From positions 124,001 to 188,000 of the forward strand of contig JADJVS010000012.1 of assembly GCA_016710465.1 (NCBI GenBank): a stretch of DNA of 64,000 nucleotides. The letters are read 5' to 3'. Shown here piece after piece: positions 9,017 to 16,818 of this stretch. Source of the stretch: Sulfuritalea sp. Its GTDB lineage: Bacteria; Pseudomonadota; Gammaproteobacteria; Burkholderiales; Rhodocyclaceae. The notes below the pieces were generated by a model. It saw nothing but the letters and a program-made list of their open reading frames with translations. It made no database searches and had not been told where the DNA came from. The position numbers and the translations under genes are program-made. The first letter of the stretch is position 1. Each line of letters opens with the position of its first letter.

Positions 9017-10021
9017 ATGTTTCGCCTGTTCCTCATGCTGACCCTGCTTGCGATGCCGACACAACGCGCCCTGGCACTCGAACGTCCGCCCGAGGGCAGC
9101 GAAGTCCAGCTCTTCATCGAAAACGACCTGCTGGCCAGGACCGACCGCTACTACACCAATGGCATCAAGTTCGGCGGCGGCATGGGCTTTGACCTGCTGC
9201 AGTTGCCGGCGGCCGAGTTCCTGCGACAAGTGGCGCCGGAAGCGGCCGGCAAGGTCCATCTCGGGCTCTTTCTGGGACAGAACCTATACACACCGCGCGC
9301 GATCGGCGTAAGCCAGGCGCAGCCGCTGGACCGGCCCTGGGCCGCCTGGCTGTATCTCGGCGGCGTGGCGCAGCGCGCGCGCGACAATCGGCTCGACACG
9401 GTGGAAATCGACCTGGGCCTGGTCGGCCCCTCGGCCTTGGGCCGGGAAGTCCAGTCGGGCTGGCACCGGCTGATCGGTTCGCCGCAGCCCCGCGGCTGGC
9501 AGCACCAGATCCCCAACGAGCCGGCCATCCTGGTCTCCTGGCTGGCCAAGAGCAAGCACGGCCTGGGCAGCGTGGCCGGCCTGGACCTGGAGGCGATTCC
9601 CCACGGCGGCGCCAGCGTCGGCACGGTCATGACATTGGCACGCGGAGGCGGCCTGCTGCGACTGGGACGGCATATGACCGGATTCGGCCCGGACACCATC
9701 GAGCCCGGCGGCGCCATGCTGCAGAACATGCGCCGCGAAGTCGAGCCGGGGCGGGGACAGGGCATGGAATGGTATGTCTTCGCCGGTGTCGACCACCGAC
9801 TGGTGGCGCACAATATATTCCTCGACGGCGCCGTCTTCCGCGACGGCCCGAGCGTGAATCGCCGGCCGCATGTGTATGACCTCAGCCTGGGGCTCAGCCT
9901 GCGCCACGGTTCCTTGCGTGTTTCGATGACCCGGGTAAAGCGCAGCGAGGAGTTCTTTACCGCCGCGAGCCGGGGCGGACGCCAGACTTTCGACTCGATC
10001 AACCTCGGGCTTGAGTTCTGA
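9017..10021 (+). CDS. Lipid A deacylase LpxR family outer-membrane protein
   Basis: The signal peptide is residues 1-22. The mature start EVQLFIENDLLARTDRYYTNGIKFG has the END...D.YYTNG signature of the LpxR/DUF2219 barrel, whose characterised members remove the 3'-acyloxyacyl chain from lipid A. The C-terminus alternates hydrophobic residues and ends in an aromatic-terminated strand (INLGLEF), as expected for an outer-membrane barrel. Length 334 aa is typical. Placement after the LPS-assembly gene lptD fits an envelope role; activity is inferred from family only. Confidence 0.85.
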   Translation: MFRLFLMLTLLAMPTQRALALERPPEGSEVQLFIENDLLARTDRYYTNGIKFGGGMGFDLLQLPAAEFLRQVAPEAAGKVHLGLFLGQNLYTPRAIGVSQAQPLDRPWAAWLYLGGVAQRARDNRLDTVEIDLGLVGPSALGREVQSGWHRLIGSPQPRGWQHQIPNEPAILVSWLAKSKHGLGSVAGLDLEAIPHGGASVGTVMTLARGGGLLRLGRHMTGFGPDTIEPGGAMLQNMRREVEPGRGQGMEWYVFAGVDHRLVAHNIFLDGAVFRDGPSVNRRPHVYDLSLGLSLRHGSLRVSMTRVKRSEEFFTAASRGGRQTFDSINLGLEF

Positions 10022-10048
10022 GGCAGGCAACGCGAACCGCCCCAAAAC

Positions 10049-10082
10049 AAAATGCCGCGCGCGAACCGCGGCGCGGCATTTT
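10049..10082. terminator. Bidirectional Rho-independent terminator
   Basis: Perfect 12-bp stem AAAATGCCGCGC / GCGCGGCATTTT with a 10-nt loop. The A-run and T-run flanks let it serve both the LpxR-like gene (+) and the DUF2892 gene (-), which converge here. Confidence 0.85.
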
Positions 10083-10097
10083 CAGTTGCCCGAAACC

Positions 10098-10292
10098 TCA
10101 GGCTTGTTTCTTCATCGGGCAAGTGCTCATACCAAGCAGCGGATAGGCCGGGCAGAAGCCGATCGCCCCGGTAGCCAGGGGAACGAGGCCGATCCAGGCC
10201 CACACGGGACCGCCGAGGGCCGCCCAGGCGACGAGGCCGAGGCCGGCGGCGATACGAAGAACGCGGTCGATGCCGCCAACATTGAGTTTCAT
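10098..10292 (-). CDS. DUF2892 small membrane protein (YgaP-like transmembrane domain)
   Basis: 64 aa: MKLNVGGIDRVLRIAAG start, two hydrophobic helices, then the conserved GFCPAYPLLG segment of DUF2892. This domain forms the membrane part of YgaP-type rhodaneses, but here it stands alone without a rhodanese domain. It lies directly downstream of a Crp-like gene, with a Crp-like palindrome in the gap, so regulation by that protein is likely. A function in sulfur or redox sensing is possible but unproven. Confidence 0.85.
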   Translation of the reverse strand: MKLNVGGIDRVLRIAAGLGLVAWAALGGPVWAWIGLVPLATGAIGFCPAYPLLGMSTCPMKKQA

Positions 10293-10352
10293 GGTGTGCT
10301 CCTTGAATTGGGTTGGTGTGGGAGCATTACAGCAACTCGTCCGCTGCCTGGA

Positions 10353-10368
10353 TGTAACCTAAGTCACA
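10353..10368. promoter_or_regulatory. Crp/Fnr-family palindrome upstream of the DUF2892 gene
   Basis: On the minus strand it reads TGTGAC-TTAG-GTTACA, a 16-bp dyad with one mismatch, overlapping the stop codon of the Crp-like gene about 60 nt before the DUF2892 start. The form suits a Crp/Fnr-family dimer; the adjacent regulator is the obvious candidate. Confidence 0.4.
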
Positions 10369-11012
10369 GAGGCCAGTTTGCGCAGCCCCGGCGCATCCAG
10401 GATTTCAACCTGCTCGCGGCCGAGCTTCACCAGGCCCTGCTCGGCAAAACCCTTGAGCAGACGGCTGACCATCTCGCGCACGCTGCCCAGTTCGTCGGCC
10501 AGTTGCTGGTGCGTGGCGGGCACCAGCCGTCCCTTGCCCAGCAGCAAAGCCGCCAGGCGCTGGTCGAGTTTGCGGAAGGCGACTTCCTCGACCAGTTGCA
10601 TGAGTTCGGCCATGCGCTCCGAAAACAGCAGGAAGACGAATTCGCGGAACTCGGCAACCGCCAGCAATTCATCGAACAATGGACGCGGCAGCAGGGCCAG
10701 CGTGGTTTGTCCTTCGCTCACGCCGCGGGCATTGTAGTCGGCATGGCCGAGCAGGCAGCTCGAGCTGATGATGCAGCTCTCGCCCGCCACCACGCGGTAG
10801 AGCGGAAGCTCGCGTCCGCTGGCACTCTGCTTGACGACACGAATCGCGCCCTGCAGCACGAAGGGGAAACCGCGACAGGCCTGATGCTCGTCGAACACGG
10901 TGGTCGCCGCCGGCACCGTCATCATCTGCATGCCGTCGGCCACGCGTCGCGGCAAGTCGCCCGGCAGCTTGCCGAAGACCGGATACAGCGCAACCAGCTC
11001 GGCCAGCGTCAT
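10359..11012 (-). CDS. Crp/Fnr-family transcriptional regulator
   Basis: 217 aa. The N-terminal cyclic-nucleotide-binding-type barrel is about residues 15-130 (FPFVLQGAIRVVKQSASGRELPLYRV). A dimerisation helix follows, then a winged helix at about 150-205 with THQQLADELGSVREMVSRLL as the HTH. No N-terminal Cys cluster is present, so it is not an FNR-type Fe-S sensor; two adjacent Cys-containing segments (IISSSCLLG, HQACRG) remain. The ligand is unknown. It overlaps xthA by 4 nt and precedes DUF2892. Confidence 0.88.
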   Translation of the reverse strand: MTLAELVALYPVFGKLPGDLPRRVADGMQMMTVPAATTVFDEHQACRGFPFVLQGAIRVVKQSASGRELPLYRVVAGESCIISSSCLLGHADYNARGVSEGQTTLALLPRPLFDELLAVAEFREFVFLLFSERMAELMQLVEEVAFRKLDQRLAALLLGKGRLVPATHQQLADELGSVREMVSRLLKGFAEQGLVKLGREQVEILDAPGLRKLASVT

Positions 11013-11785
11013 GGAGCCGGCAGGTCAAGGGTGGCGATCACCGGCGCATGGTCCGACGGCCGTTCCAGCTTGCGCGGAGCCTTGTCGATGGCGCAGGCGC
11101 TGCAAGCGCCCGCCAGTGGCGCCGAAAGCAGAATGTGGTCGATGCGCAGGCCGCGATTGAGGCGGAATCCCATCTGCCGGTAATCCCACCACGAGTAGCT
11201 CTTCGGCGCCTGTTCGAAGAGACGGAAGGCGTCGCTCAGGCCCAAGCCCAAAAAATCGCGAAAGGCGGCACGCTCGGGCTCGCTGCAGAGGATCTGGTCC
11301 TTCCAGGCGACCGGATCATGCACATCGGCATCCTCGGGGGCGATGTTGTAGTCGCCCAGCAGCGCCAGCTTCGGCCAGCGCTGCAAGTCCTCGCGCAGCA
11401 TGTCGGTCAGCGCGGCCAGCCAGCGCAGCTTGTACGCGTACTTGTCGGCACCGACCGCCTGGCCATTGGGCATGTAGGCACAGACGATGCGGACACCGCC
11501 AACGGTGGCGGCTGCAACCCGCTTCTGCTCGTCGGCAAAGCCGGGGATGTCAAAGCGCACGTCCTCGGCCGCCGACCGCGACAGGATCGCCACGCCGTTG
11601 TAGGTCTTCTGGCCGTTGTGGAGCGCGTGGTAACCGGCGGCGGACAATTCGGCGAAGGGGAAGCCCTTGTCCTCGGTCTTGGTTTCCTGCAGGCAGAGCG
11701 CGTCGACCGGGTTGGCGGCCAGCCAGTCCAGCACATGCGGCAGGCGCACCTTGAGCGAATTCACGTTCCAGCAGGCGATCTTCAT
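11009..11785 (-). CDS. xthA: Exodeoxyribonuclease III
   Basis: Endonuclease/exonuclease/phosphatase-fold AP endonuclease of base-excision repair. The motifs are in order: WNVNSLKVRL at the N-terminus, catalytic Glu in LCLQETKTED, GDYNIAPEDADV, and the terminal SDHAPVIATL. Length 258 aa is normal. It is followed in an ATGA overlap by the Crp-like regulator gene. Confidence 0.95.
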   Translation of the reverse strand: MKIACWNVNSLKVRLPHVLDWLAANPVDALCLQETKTEDKGFPFAELSAAGYHALHNGQKTYNGVAILSRSAAEDVRFDIPGFADEQKRVAAATVGGVRIVCAYMPNGQAVGADKYAYKLRWLAALTDMLREDLQRWPKLALLGDYNIAPEDADVHDPVAWKDQILCSEPERAAFRDFLGLGLSDAFRLFEQAPKSYSWWDYRQMGFRLNRGLRIDHILLSAPLAGACSACAIDKAPRKLERPSDHAPVIATLDLPAP

Positions 11786-11814
11786 GCGGCGATGATACCC
11801 GACGACCCGGCGTC

Positions 11815-11820
11815 TATAAT
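11815..11820 (+). promoter_or_regulatory. -10 element for the Zn-ribbon/PilZ pair
   Basis: Consensus TATAAT about 40 nt before the ATG at 11861; no convincing -35 at 17 nt spacing. It sits in the divergent gap with xthA. Confidence 0.45.
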
Positions 11821-11860
11821 CAAGGCAGGAGGGGAATGGCTTTGCATGTGGAGGTGCGCC

Positions 11861-12049
11861 ATGTTCGATTCACCCATAGCTCCCTGTCCGGTGTGCGGCG
11901 AAATGGTGCTGCTGGACCAGACCAAGGCGGAATGCGCGCGCGAACACCATTGCACCAGGAAGGTGGCCTGTCCGCTGCGGGAATATTTCACTGGCATCGA
12001 TTTCAGCATCAAGCAGCCCAAGGAGGATTTTCGTGACACAGGCTACTGA
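11861..12049 (+). CDS. Small Cys-rich (zinc-ribbon-like) protein
   Basis: 62 aa starting MFDSPIAPCPVCGEMV after a good ribosome site (GGAGGTG, 5 nt spacing). Four or more Cys in CPVC, ECAREHHC and ACPL arrangements suggest a structural metal site. It overlaps the PilZ gene by 17 nt, so the two are cotranscribed and probably translationally coupled. I do not recognise a named family. Confidence 0.7.
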   Translation: MFDSPIAPCPVCGEMVLLDQTKAECAREHHCTRKVACPLREYFTGIDFSIKQPKEDFRDTGY

Positions 12050-12401
12050 AAGGCGCAATTTCTGGCGGGCCGTGTTTCACTCGCCGGTGCGGGTGACCAC
12101 GCATGCCGGCGAAATGTCGGCGCGCTTGCAGGACATATCCCTCAAGGGTGCGCTGCTCGAAACCAGCGGCCCCTGGGACGGCAAGCCCGGCGAGGAATGC
12201 CAGTTATCGCTGACGCTGGCGCCCGACGCCACGATCGGCATGTGGGCCGAAATCATGCACGTCGATGGTCATCACGTGGGCTTGCGCTGCAAGTCGATCG
12301 ACATCGACAGCATTACCCATCTGCGTCGCCTGGTTGAACTCAACAGCGGCGACCCGGCCTTGCTGGATCGGGAATTCAGCGGCTTGGTGCGCGCCGCCTG
12401 A
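12033..12401 (+). CDS. PilZ-domain protein
   Basis: 122 aa from GTG 12033, preceded by AGGAGG. The family pattern is RRNFWR near the N-terminus and DISLKGALLE (D-x-S-x-x-G) about 25 residues later. PilZ domains bind cyclic di-GMP through the N-terminal Arg pair and the D/N-x-S-x-x-G strand; both are present, so binding is plausible. It is a single domain with no effector attached. It overlaps the upstream small Cys-rich gene. Confidence 0.85.
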   Translation: MTQATERRNFWRAVFHSPVRVTTHAGEMSARLQDISLKGALLETSGPWDGKPGEECQLSLTLAPDATIGMWAEIMHVDGHHVGLRCKSIDIDSITHLRRLVELNSGDPALLDREFSGLVRAA

Positions 12402-12412
12402 ACCGGCCCGAG

Positions 12413-12432
12413 AGTCGGCGCTGACGGTACGG
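12413..12432 (+). repeat. Dispersed 20-nt repeat copy (intergenic)
   Basis: AGTCGGCGCTGACGGTACGG, in the gap between the convergent PilZ and prlC genes. A 23-nt stretch here is identical to the inverted copy at 28763-28785. Confidence 0.7.
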
Positions 12433-12448
12433 CGTTCGGCCCGCCGTA

Positions 12449-14500
12449 TTACGCAGGCAGGGCCATGCCGCTGTGCCTGAGCAACGCATCGGGGCGCGGC
12501 TCGCGGCCGCGGAAGGCCTTGAAGGATTCCAGCGCCGGGCGCGAACCGCCGACCGAGAGGATTTCGCGCCAGAAGCGTTCGCCGGTGCTGGCATCCAGCG
12601 TCGTGCCGCTTTCCTTGGCCGCTTCCTCAAAAGCTTCGTAGGCGTCGGCCGAGAGCACTTCCGCCCATTTGTAGCTGTAGTAGCCGGCCGCGTAGCCGCC
12701 CGCGAAGATGTGCGAAAAGCTCTGCGGAAAGCGGTTCCATTCCGGCGGCAACAGCACCGCCACCTCCGCGCGCACCTCCGCCAACAAATCCTTGAACGCC
12801 TTCCTGCCCTCCGGCGCACCATGCAGCAGCAGGTCGAACAAGGCGAATTCGGTCTGGCGCAGCGTGAACATCCCGCTCTGGAAATTTTTCGCCGCGATCA
12901 TCCTGTCATATAGCACGCGTGGCAGCGGCTGGCCGGTTTCGGCATGGGCCGTCATCCCGGTCAGCACGTCCCATTCCCAGCAATAGTTCTCCATGAACTG
13001 GCTGGGCAGTTCGACGGCGTCCCATTCCACGCCATGGATGCCGGACACCGGCAGTTCATCCACCTGGGTCAACAAGTGGTGCAGGCCGTGGCCGCATTCG
13101 TGGAACAGCGTGATCACATCGTCGTGGCTGAAGGTGGCATCCCTGCCGCCGACAGGCGCTGGAAAATTGCAGTTGAGGTAGGCCACCGGCGTCTGCACGC
13201 CGCTCTGGACGCGCCGGCGGGTGATGGCTTCGTCCATCCAGGCGCCACCGCGCTTCGTGTCGCGCGCATACAGGTCGAGGTAGAACTGGCCGATCAGCCG
13301 GCCGTCACGCTCGATGCGGAAGAAGCGCACATCGGGGTGCCAGGCCGGCGCCACATCCCGCCGCAGCGTGACCGCAAACAGCGATTCGATGACTCGAAAC
13401 AGCCCGGTCAAGACCTTGTGTTCCGGAAAGTACTGCTTCACTTCATCGTCCGAAAAGCTGTAGCGCTTCAGCTTCAGCTTTTCCGAGGCCCAGGCGATGT
13501 CCCAGCTTTCCAGCGTATCGAGGCCGAGTTCCGCACCGGCAAAGTCGCGCAACTCGTCCACATCGCGTTGGGCGAAGGGGCGCGCCTTCTTCGCCATGTC
13601 GCGCAGGAAGGCGGCCACCTGGTCCGGCGTGTCGGCCATCTTGGTCGCCAGCGACACGTCGGCATAGCTTGCATAGCCCAGCATCCGCGCCTCTTCGTCG
13701 CGCAGGGCGAGGATCTTCCCTATCAGCGGGCCGTTGTCCCACTCGGCCTTGCCGAATTCCGAGGCACGCGTGGCATAGGCGCGGTACATGCGTTCGCGCA
13801 AGCCACGGTTGTCGCAGAACTGAAGAACCGGCATGTAGGACGGGGCATGCAGGGTGAATTTCCACCCCGCGCGTTTGGCAACGTCGCCATCTTTCGCTGC
13901 GGCCTCGCTTGCGGCGGCCTTGGCATCCTCCGGCAGGCCGGCGAGATCGACCTCGTCGGCAATCCATTCCGCGTGGGCATTGGTTGCGTCGAGCAGGTTC
14001 TCGGAAAACTTTGCGCCCAGCGCGGAAAGTTCTTCCTGGATTTCCTTGAAACGCGGCTTCTGATCCTCGGCCAGCTCGGCGCCGGACAGGCGGAAGTCGC
14101 GCAGGTCGTTTTCGACGATGCGGCGCCGCGCCGGCGAGAGCTTCGGGAATTCGGCGGTCTCCGACAACGCCTTGAACCTGGCGAACAAGGCCAGGTTCTG
14201 GCCGAGTTCGGCGTAGAAACTCGACACCTCGGGCAGCAAGGCGTTGTAGGCCTCGCGCCAGGGCGGCACGTCATTCACCGAGTGCAGGTGGCCGACGACG
14301 CCCCAGGCACGCGACAGGCGCTCTCCGGCATCGAGCATGGGCTGGACGAAATCATCCCAGGTCGCGGGAGTCTGCGGCCCGATCAGGCGATCGACCAGGC
14401 CACGGTTTTCGTCTATCAATTGGCGAATCGCCGGCGCCACGTGTTCGGGCAGCACAGCGTCAAAGCGGGGCAGGCCGCTGAAATCGAGCAGTGGGTTCAT
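12449..14500 (-). CDS. prlC: Oligopeptidase A (M3 metallopeptidase)
   Basis: Cytoplasmic zinc oligopeptidase degrading short peptides, including cleaved signal peptides. The zinc site HECGH is at about residues 463-467 (LFHECGHGLHH), with a downstream Glu in the GVEWDAVELPSQFMENY segment. Length 683 aa matches the E. coli enzyme. The frame is intact from MNPLLDFSGLPRF to ALPA. It converges on the PilZ gene. Confidence 0.95.
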   Translation of the reverse strand: MNPLLDFSGLPRFDAVLPEHVAPAIRQLIDENRGLVDRLIGPQTPATWDDFVQPMLDAGERLSRAWGVVGHLHSVNDVPPWREAYNALLPEVSSFYAELGQNLALFARFKALSETAEFPKLSPARRRIVENDLRDFRLSGAELAEDQKPRFKEIQEELSALGAKFSENLLDATNAHAEWIADEVDLAGLPEDAKAAASEAAAKDGDVAKRAGWKFTLHAPSYMPVLQFCDNRGLRERMYRAYATRASEFGKAEWDNGPLIGKILALRDEEARMLGYASYADVSLATKMADTPDQVAAFLRDMAKKARPFAQRDVDELRDFAGAELGLDTLESWDIAWASEKLKLKRYSFSDDEVKQYFPEHKVLTGLFRVIESLFAVTLRRDVAPAWHPDVRFFRIERDGRLIGQFYLDLYARDTKRGGAWMDEAITRRRVQSGVQTPVAYLNCNFPAPVGGRDATFSHDDVITLFHECGHGLHHLLTQVDELPVSGIHGVEWDAVELPSQFMENYCWEWDVLTGMTAHAETGQPLPRVLYDRMIAAKNFQSGMFTLRQTEFALFDLLLHGAPEGRKAFKDLLAEVRAEVAVLLPPEWNRFPQSFSHIFAGGYAAGYYSYKWAEVLSADAYEAFEEAAKESGTTLDASTGERFWREILSVGGSRPALESFKAFRGREPRPDALLRHSGMALPA

Positions 14501-14551
14501 GTCACTCAGCTTGGGTCGGAAACGAAAGACTTCAAGATCGCAGCGAAACGG

Positions 14552-15361
14552 CTATTCGACGAGATCCTTGTAGGCGTGGAAGCTGGCATGCCCCAGCCAG
14601 GGCATGACCAGGACCAGTCCCAGCAGGGCAGTGGCAAAGCCGAGGGCGGTCAGCAGCATCAGGATCAGCGCCCACAGCGCCAGCGGCAGGGGGTTCTCGG
14701 CCACGGCGTTTATGCTGGTGGCCAGCGCGGTCAGCAGGTCACACTGGCGATCAACCAGCATGGGCATCGAGACCACCGACACGGCAAACACCAGCGAGGC
14801 AAGAAAGCCGCCGGCACAGACATAGACGAAGAACAGCAGGTAGTGCCGCGGATCGAGCACGATCTCGATCATCATGGCCATCGGCGCCATCGCGGAGCCC
14901 TTGTAGAACAACGCGACGATGACCACGGAAGCCACCTGCCAGGCGGTGCCGGCAAGGATCGACATCAGCGCGAAACCGACCAGACCGGAGGGATTTCGCC
15001 GCCAGGCCAGCATCGAGTCGACCAGGCTCGCGGGCTCGCCGGCGAGGTAGCGGCGCGAAAGTTCATACAGCCCGGCCGCCAGCATCGGCGCCACCAGCAG
15101 GAACCCGGTGATCGCGGCGGCAAACAGATAGGGGAAACTCGCCGTAACACCCAGGATCACGGCGCCGGTGACGGCAATCGCGACACCGTAGAACAGGCTG
15201 AAACCCGGATGCCGCCACAGGTCCTTCCAGCCCCGCCGCAGCCACGCCAATGGCGCGCCGAATCCGATCTGCCGGACCCCGACAGGAGTTATGTTCCCGG
15301 CGGAGCCAGGGTCGGTATCCCTTGCGGACGGCGCTGGCGCCACGGCGTCGCCCTCGCTCAT
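14552..15361 (-). CDS. DUF2189-type integral membrane protein
   Basis: 269 aa. A soluble N-terminal 45 residues is rich in Ala, Pro and Asp. Then come about six hydrophobic segments with the conserved entry WLRRGWKDLWRHPGFSLFYG and the C-terminal MPWLGHASFHAYKDL. This pattern is typical of the proteobacterial DUF2189 family; the function is unknown. The N-terminal codons (15325-15349) contain a degenerate antisense copy of the dispersed repeat. It lies 7 nt after purC on the same strand. Confidence 0.8.
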   Translation of the reverse strand: MSEGDAVAPAPSARDTDPGSAGNITPVGVRQIGFGAPLAWLRRGWKDLWRHPGFSLFYGVAIAVTGAVILGVTASFPYLFAAAITGFLLVAPMLAAGLYELSRRYLAGEPASLVDSMLAWRRNPSGLVGFALMSILAGTAWQVASVVIVALFYKGSAMAPMAMMIEIVLDPRHYLLFFVYVCAGGFLASLVFAVSVVSMPMLVDRQCDLLTALATSINAVAENPLPLALWALILMLLTALGFATALLGLVLVMPWLGHASFHAYKDLVE

Positions 15362-15368
15362 CGCCGGA

Positions 15369-16277
15369 TCAGCTTGCCTGCACGCCGGTAAGGCGCGTCA
15401 GGGCTTCGCGGTAATTGGCCGCGGTTTTCTCGACGATGTCCGGCGGCAGCGTCGGTCCCGGCGCGGTCTTGTTCCAGTCCAGGGTCTCGAGGTAATCACG
15501 GACGAACTGCTTGTCGAAGCTGGGCGGGCTGCTGCCCGGCTTGTAGCGGTCGGCCGGCCAGAAGCGCGATGAATCCGGCGTCAGGACTTCGTCGATCAGG
15601 TGCAGGCGGCCCTCGTCGTCGCGACCGAACTCGAACTTGGTGTCGGCGATGATGATGCCGCGCACGCGGGCAAAGGCAGCGGCTTCGCGGTAGAGGCGCA
15701 AGGTGGTGTCCTTGACCGTCTTCGCCAGGTCGGCGCCGATCAGCTTTTCCACGGCTGCATAGCTGATGTTCTCGTCATGACCCCCGGCCTCGGCTTTGGT
15801 CGCCGGAGTGAAAATCGGCTCGGGGAGTTGCTGCGCCATCTGCAGGCCGGCGGGCAACGGAATGCCGCAGACGGCACCGGTGGCCTGGTAGTCCTTCCAG
15901 CCCGAGCCGATCAGGTAACCGCGTGCCACTGCCTCGATAGGCAGGGGTTTAAGCCGCTTTACCACCAGGGCGCGGCCACGCACCTGGGCCTTTTCGTCCT
16001 CGCCGGCCACCACGGACTCGGGATCGATGCCCGTAAGCTGGCTGGGGATCACATGCGCCAGCTTGCCGAACCAGAAGTCCGCCACCGCGGTCAGCACCGC
16101 TCCCTTGCCAGGAATCGGATCGGGCAGGATCACGTCGAAGGCCGAGAGCCGATCGGTGGTGACGATCAGCAGCTTGTCATCGCCAACGGCATAGATATCG
16201 CGCACCTTGCCGCGCCCCAGCAGCGGCAGGCTCGTGATGCTCGACTCGAACAATAGCGGGGTGGCGACAATGGGCAT
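15369..16277 (-). CDS. purC: Phosphoribosylaminoimidazole-succinocarboxamide synthase
   Basis: SAICAR synthase of de novo purine synthesis, joining CAIR and aspartate with ATP. Recognised by GRGKVRDIYAVGDDKLLIV, the TDRLSAFDVILPDPIPGKG segment, EAVARGYLIGSGW and the C-terminal DEVLTPDSSRFWP. Length 302 aa fits the longer single-domain form. Confidence 0.95.
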   Translation of the reverse strand: MPIVATPLLFESSITSLPLLGRGKVRDIYAVGDDKLLIVTTDRLSAFDVILPDPIPGKGAVLTAVADFWFGKLAHVIPSQLTGIDPESVVAGEDEKAQVRGRALVVKRLKPLPIEAVARGYLIGSGWKDYQATGAVCGIPLPAGLQMAQQLPEPIFTPATKAEAGGHDENISYAAVEKLIGADLAKTVKDTTLRLYREAAAFARVRGIIIADTKFEFGRDDEGRLHLIDEVLTPDSSRFWPADRYKPGSSPPSFDKQFVRDYLETLDWNKTAPGPTLPPDIVEKTAANYREALTRLTGVQAS

Positions 16278-16292
16278 GATGCGCTCGGACGG

Positions 16293-16739
16293 TTACTCGC
16301 GAACGTAGGCCTTGCCGGATTCGGCTTCGGCATCTTCGCGATAGGGGAATCGGACGTGGCCGTAGCGTATGACAAGCACGCCCACGGTCAGCAGGAAAAT
16401 CGCCGCGGCCACCGCCAGCATGCGCCACTCGCTCATTTCCTTGAGGTCGAGGATCAGGTAGCGCGCCAGGGCGACCATGGCGATGTACATCGGGAAGCGC
16501 ACCGGCAACTGGCCGGACTTGAAATACTGGCCGATCATGGCCAGCACCTCGAGGTAAAGGAACATCAGCAGCAGGTCGGCCAGGGCCACGCGCTTGGCGT
16601 CGACCATGAGCATAGCCTCCTGGTACATGGCAATCGTGGTGGCAAAGGCGATTACCAGCAAACCGGCGTATTCGACGGCGTCCAGCCCGCCGCTGAAAAA
16701 CTTGCGCAGGCGATCGAAGGTATGCGAACGGATGTCCAT
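16293..16739 (-). CDS. psiE: PsiE-family membrane protein
   Basis: 148 aa with four predicted membrane helices and the family segments LLMFLYLEVLAMI and FPMYIAMVALARYLILD. PsiE was named for phosphate-starvation induction in E. coli, but its activity is unknown. It lies 15 nt upstream of purC on the same strand, downstream of the fba terminator. Confidence 0.85.
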   Translation of the reverse strand: MDIRSHTFDRLRKFFSGGLDAVEYAGLLVIAFATTIAMYQEAMLMVDAKRVALADLLLMFLYLEVLAMIGQYFKSGQLPVRFPMYIAMVALARYLILDLKEMSEWRMLAVAAAIFLLTVGVLVIRYGHVRFPYREDAEAESGKAYVRE

Positions 16740-16750
16740 GCAGAGGCCAA

Positions 16751-16780
16751 GAAAAAGGCCGCCGGAGGTACCCGGCGGCC
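16751..16780 (-). terminator. Terminator of the fbp-to-fba Calvin operon
   Basis: Stem GGCCGCCGG (16757-16765) / CCGGCGGCC (16772-16780), loop 6 nt, followed on the minus strand by a TTTTT run. Placed after fba and before psiE. Confidence 0.85.
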
Positions 16781-16818
16781 CGAAACTTTACTCCAAAACG
16801 ATTCCTACTTCACCACCT

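Noticed and set aside
15325..15349. Possible repeat copy in the DUF2189 gene start
   Set aside because: About 16/20 to the core; mentioned with the gene but too weak to annotate separately.
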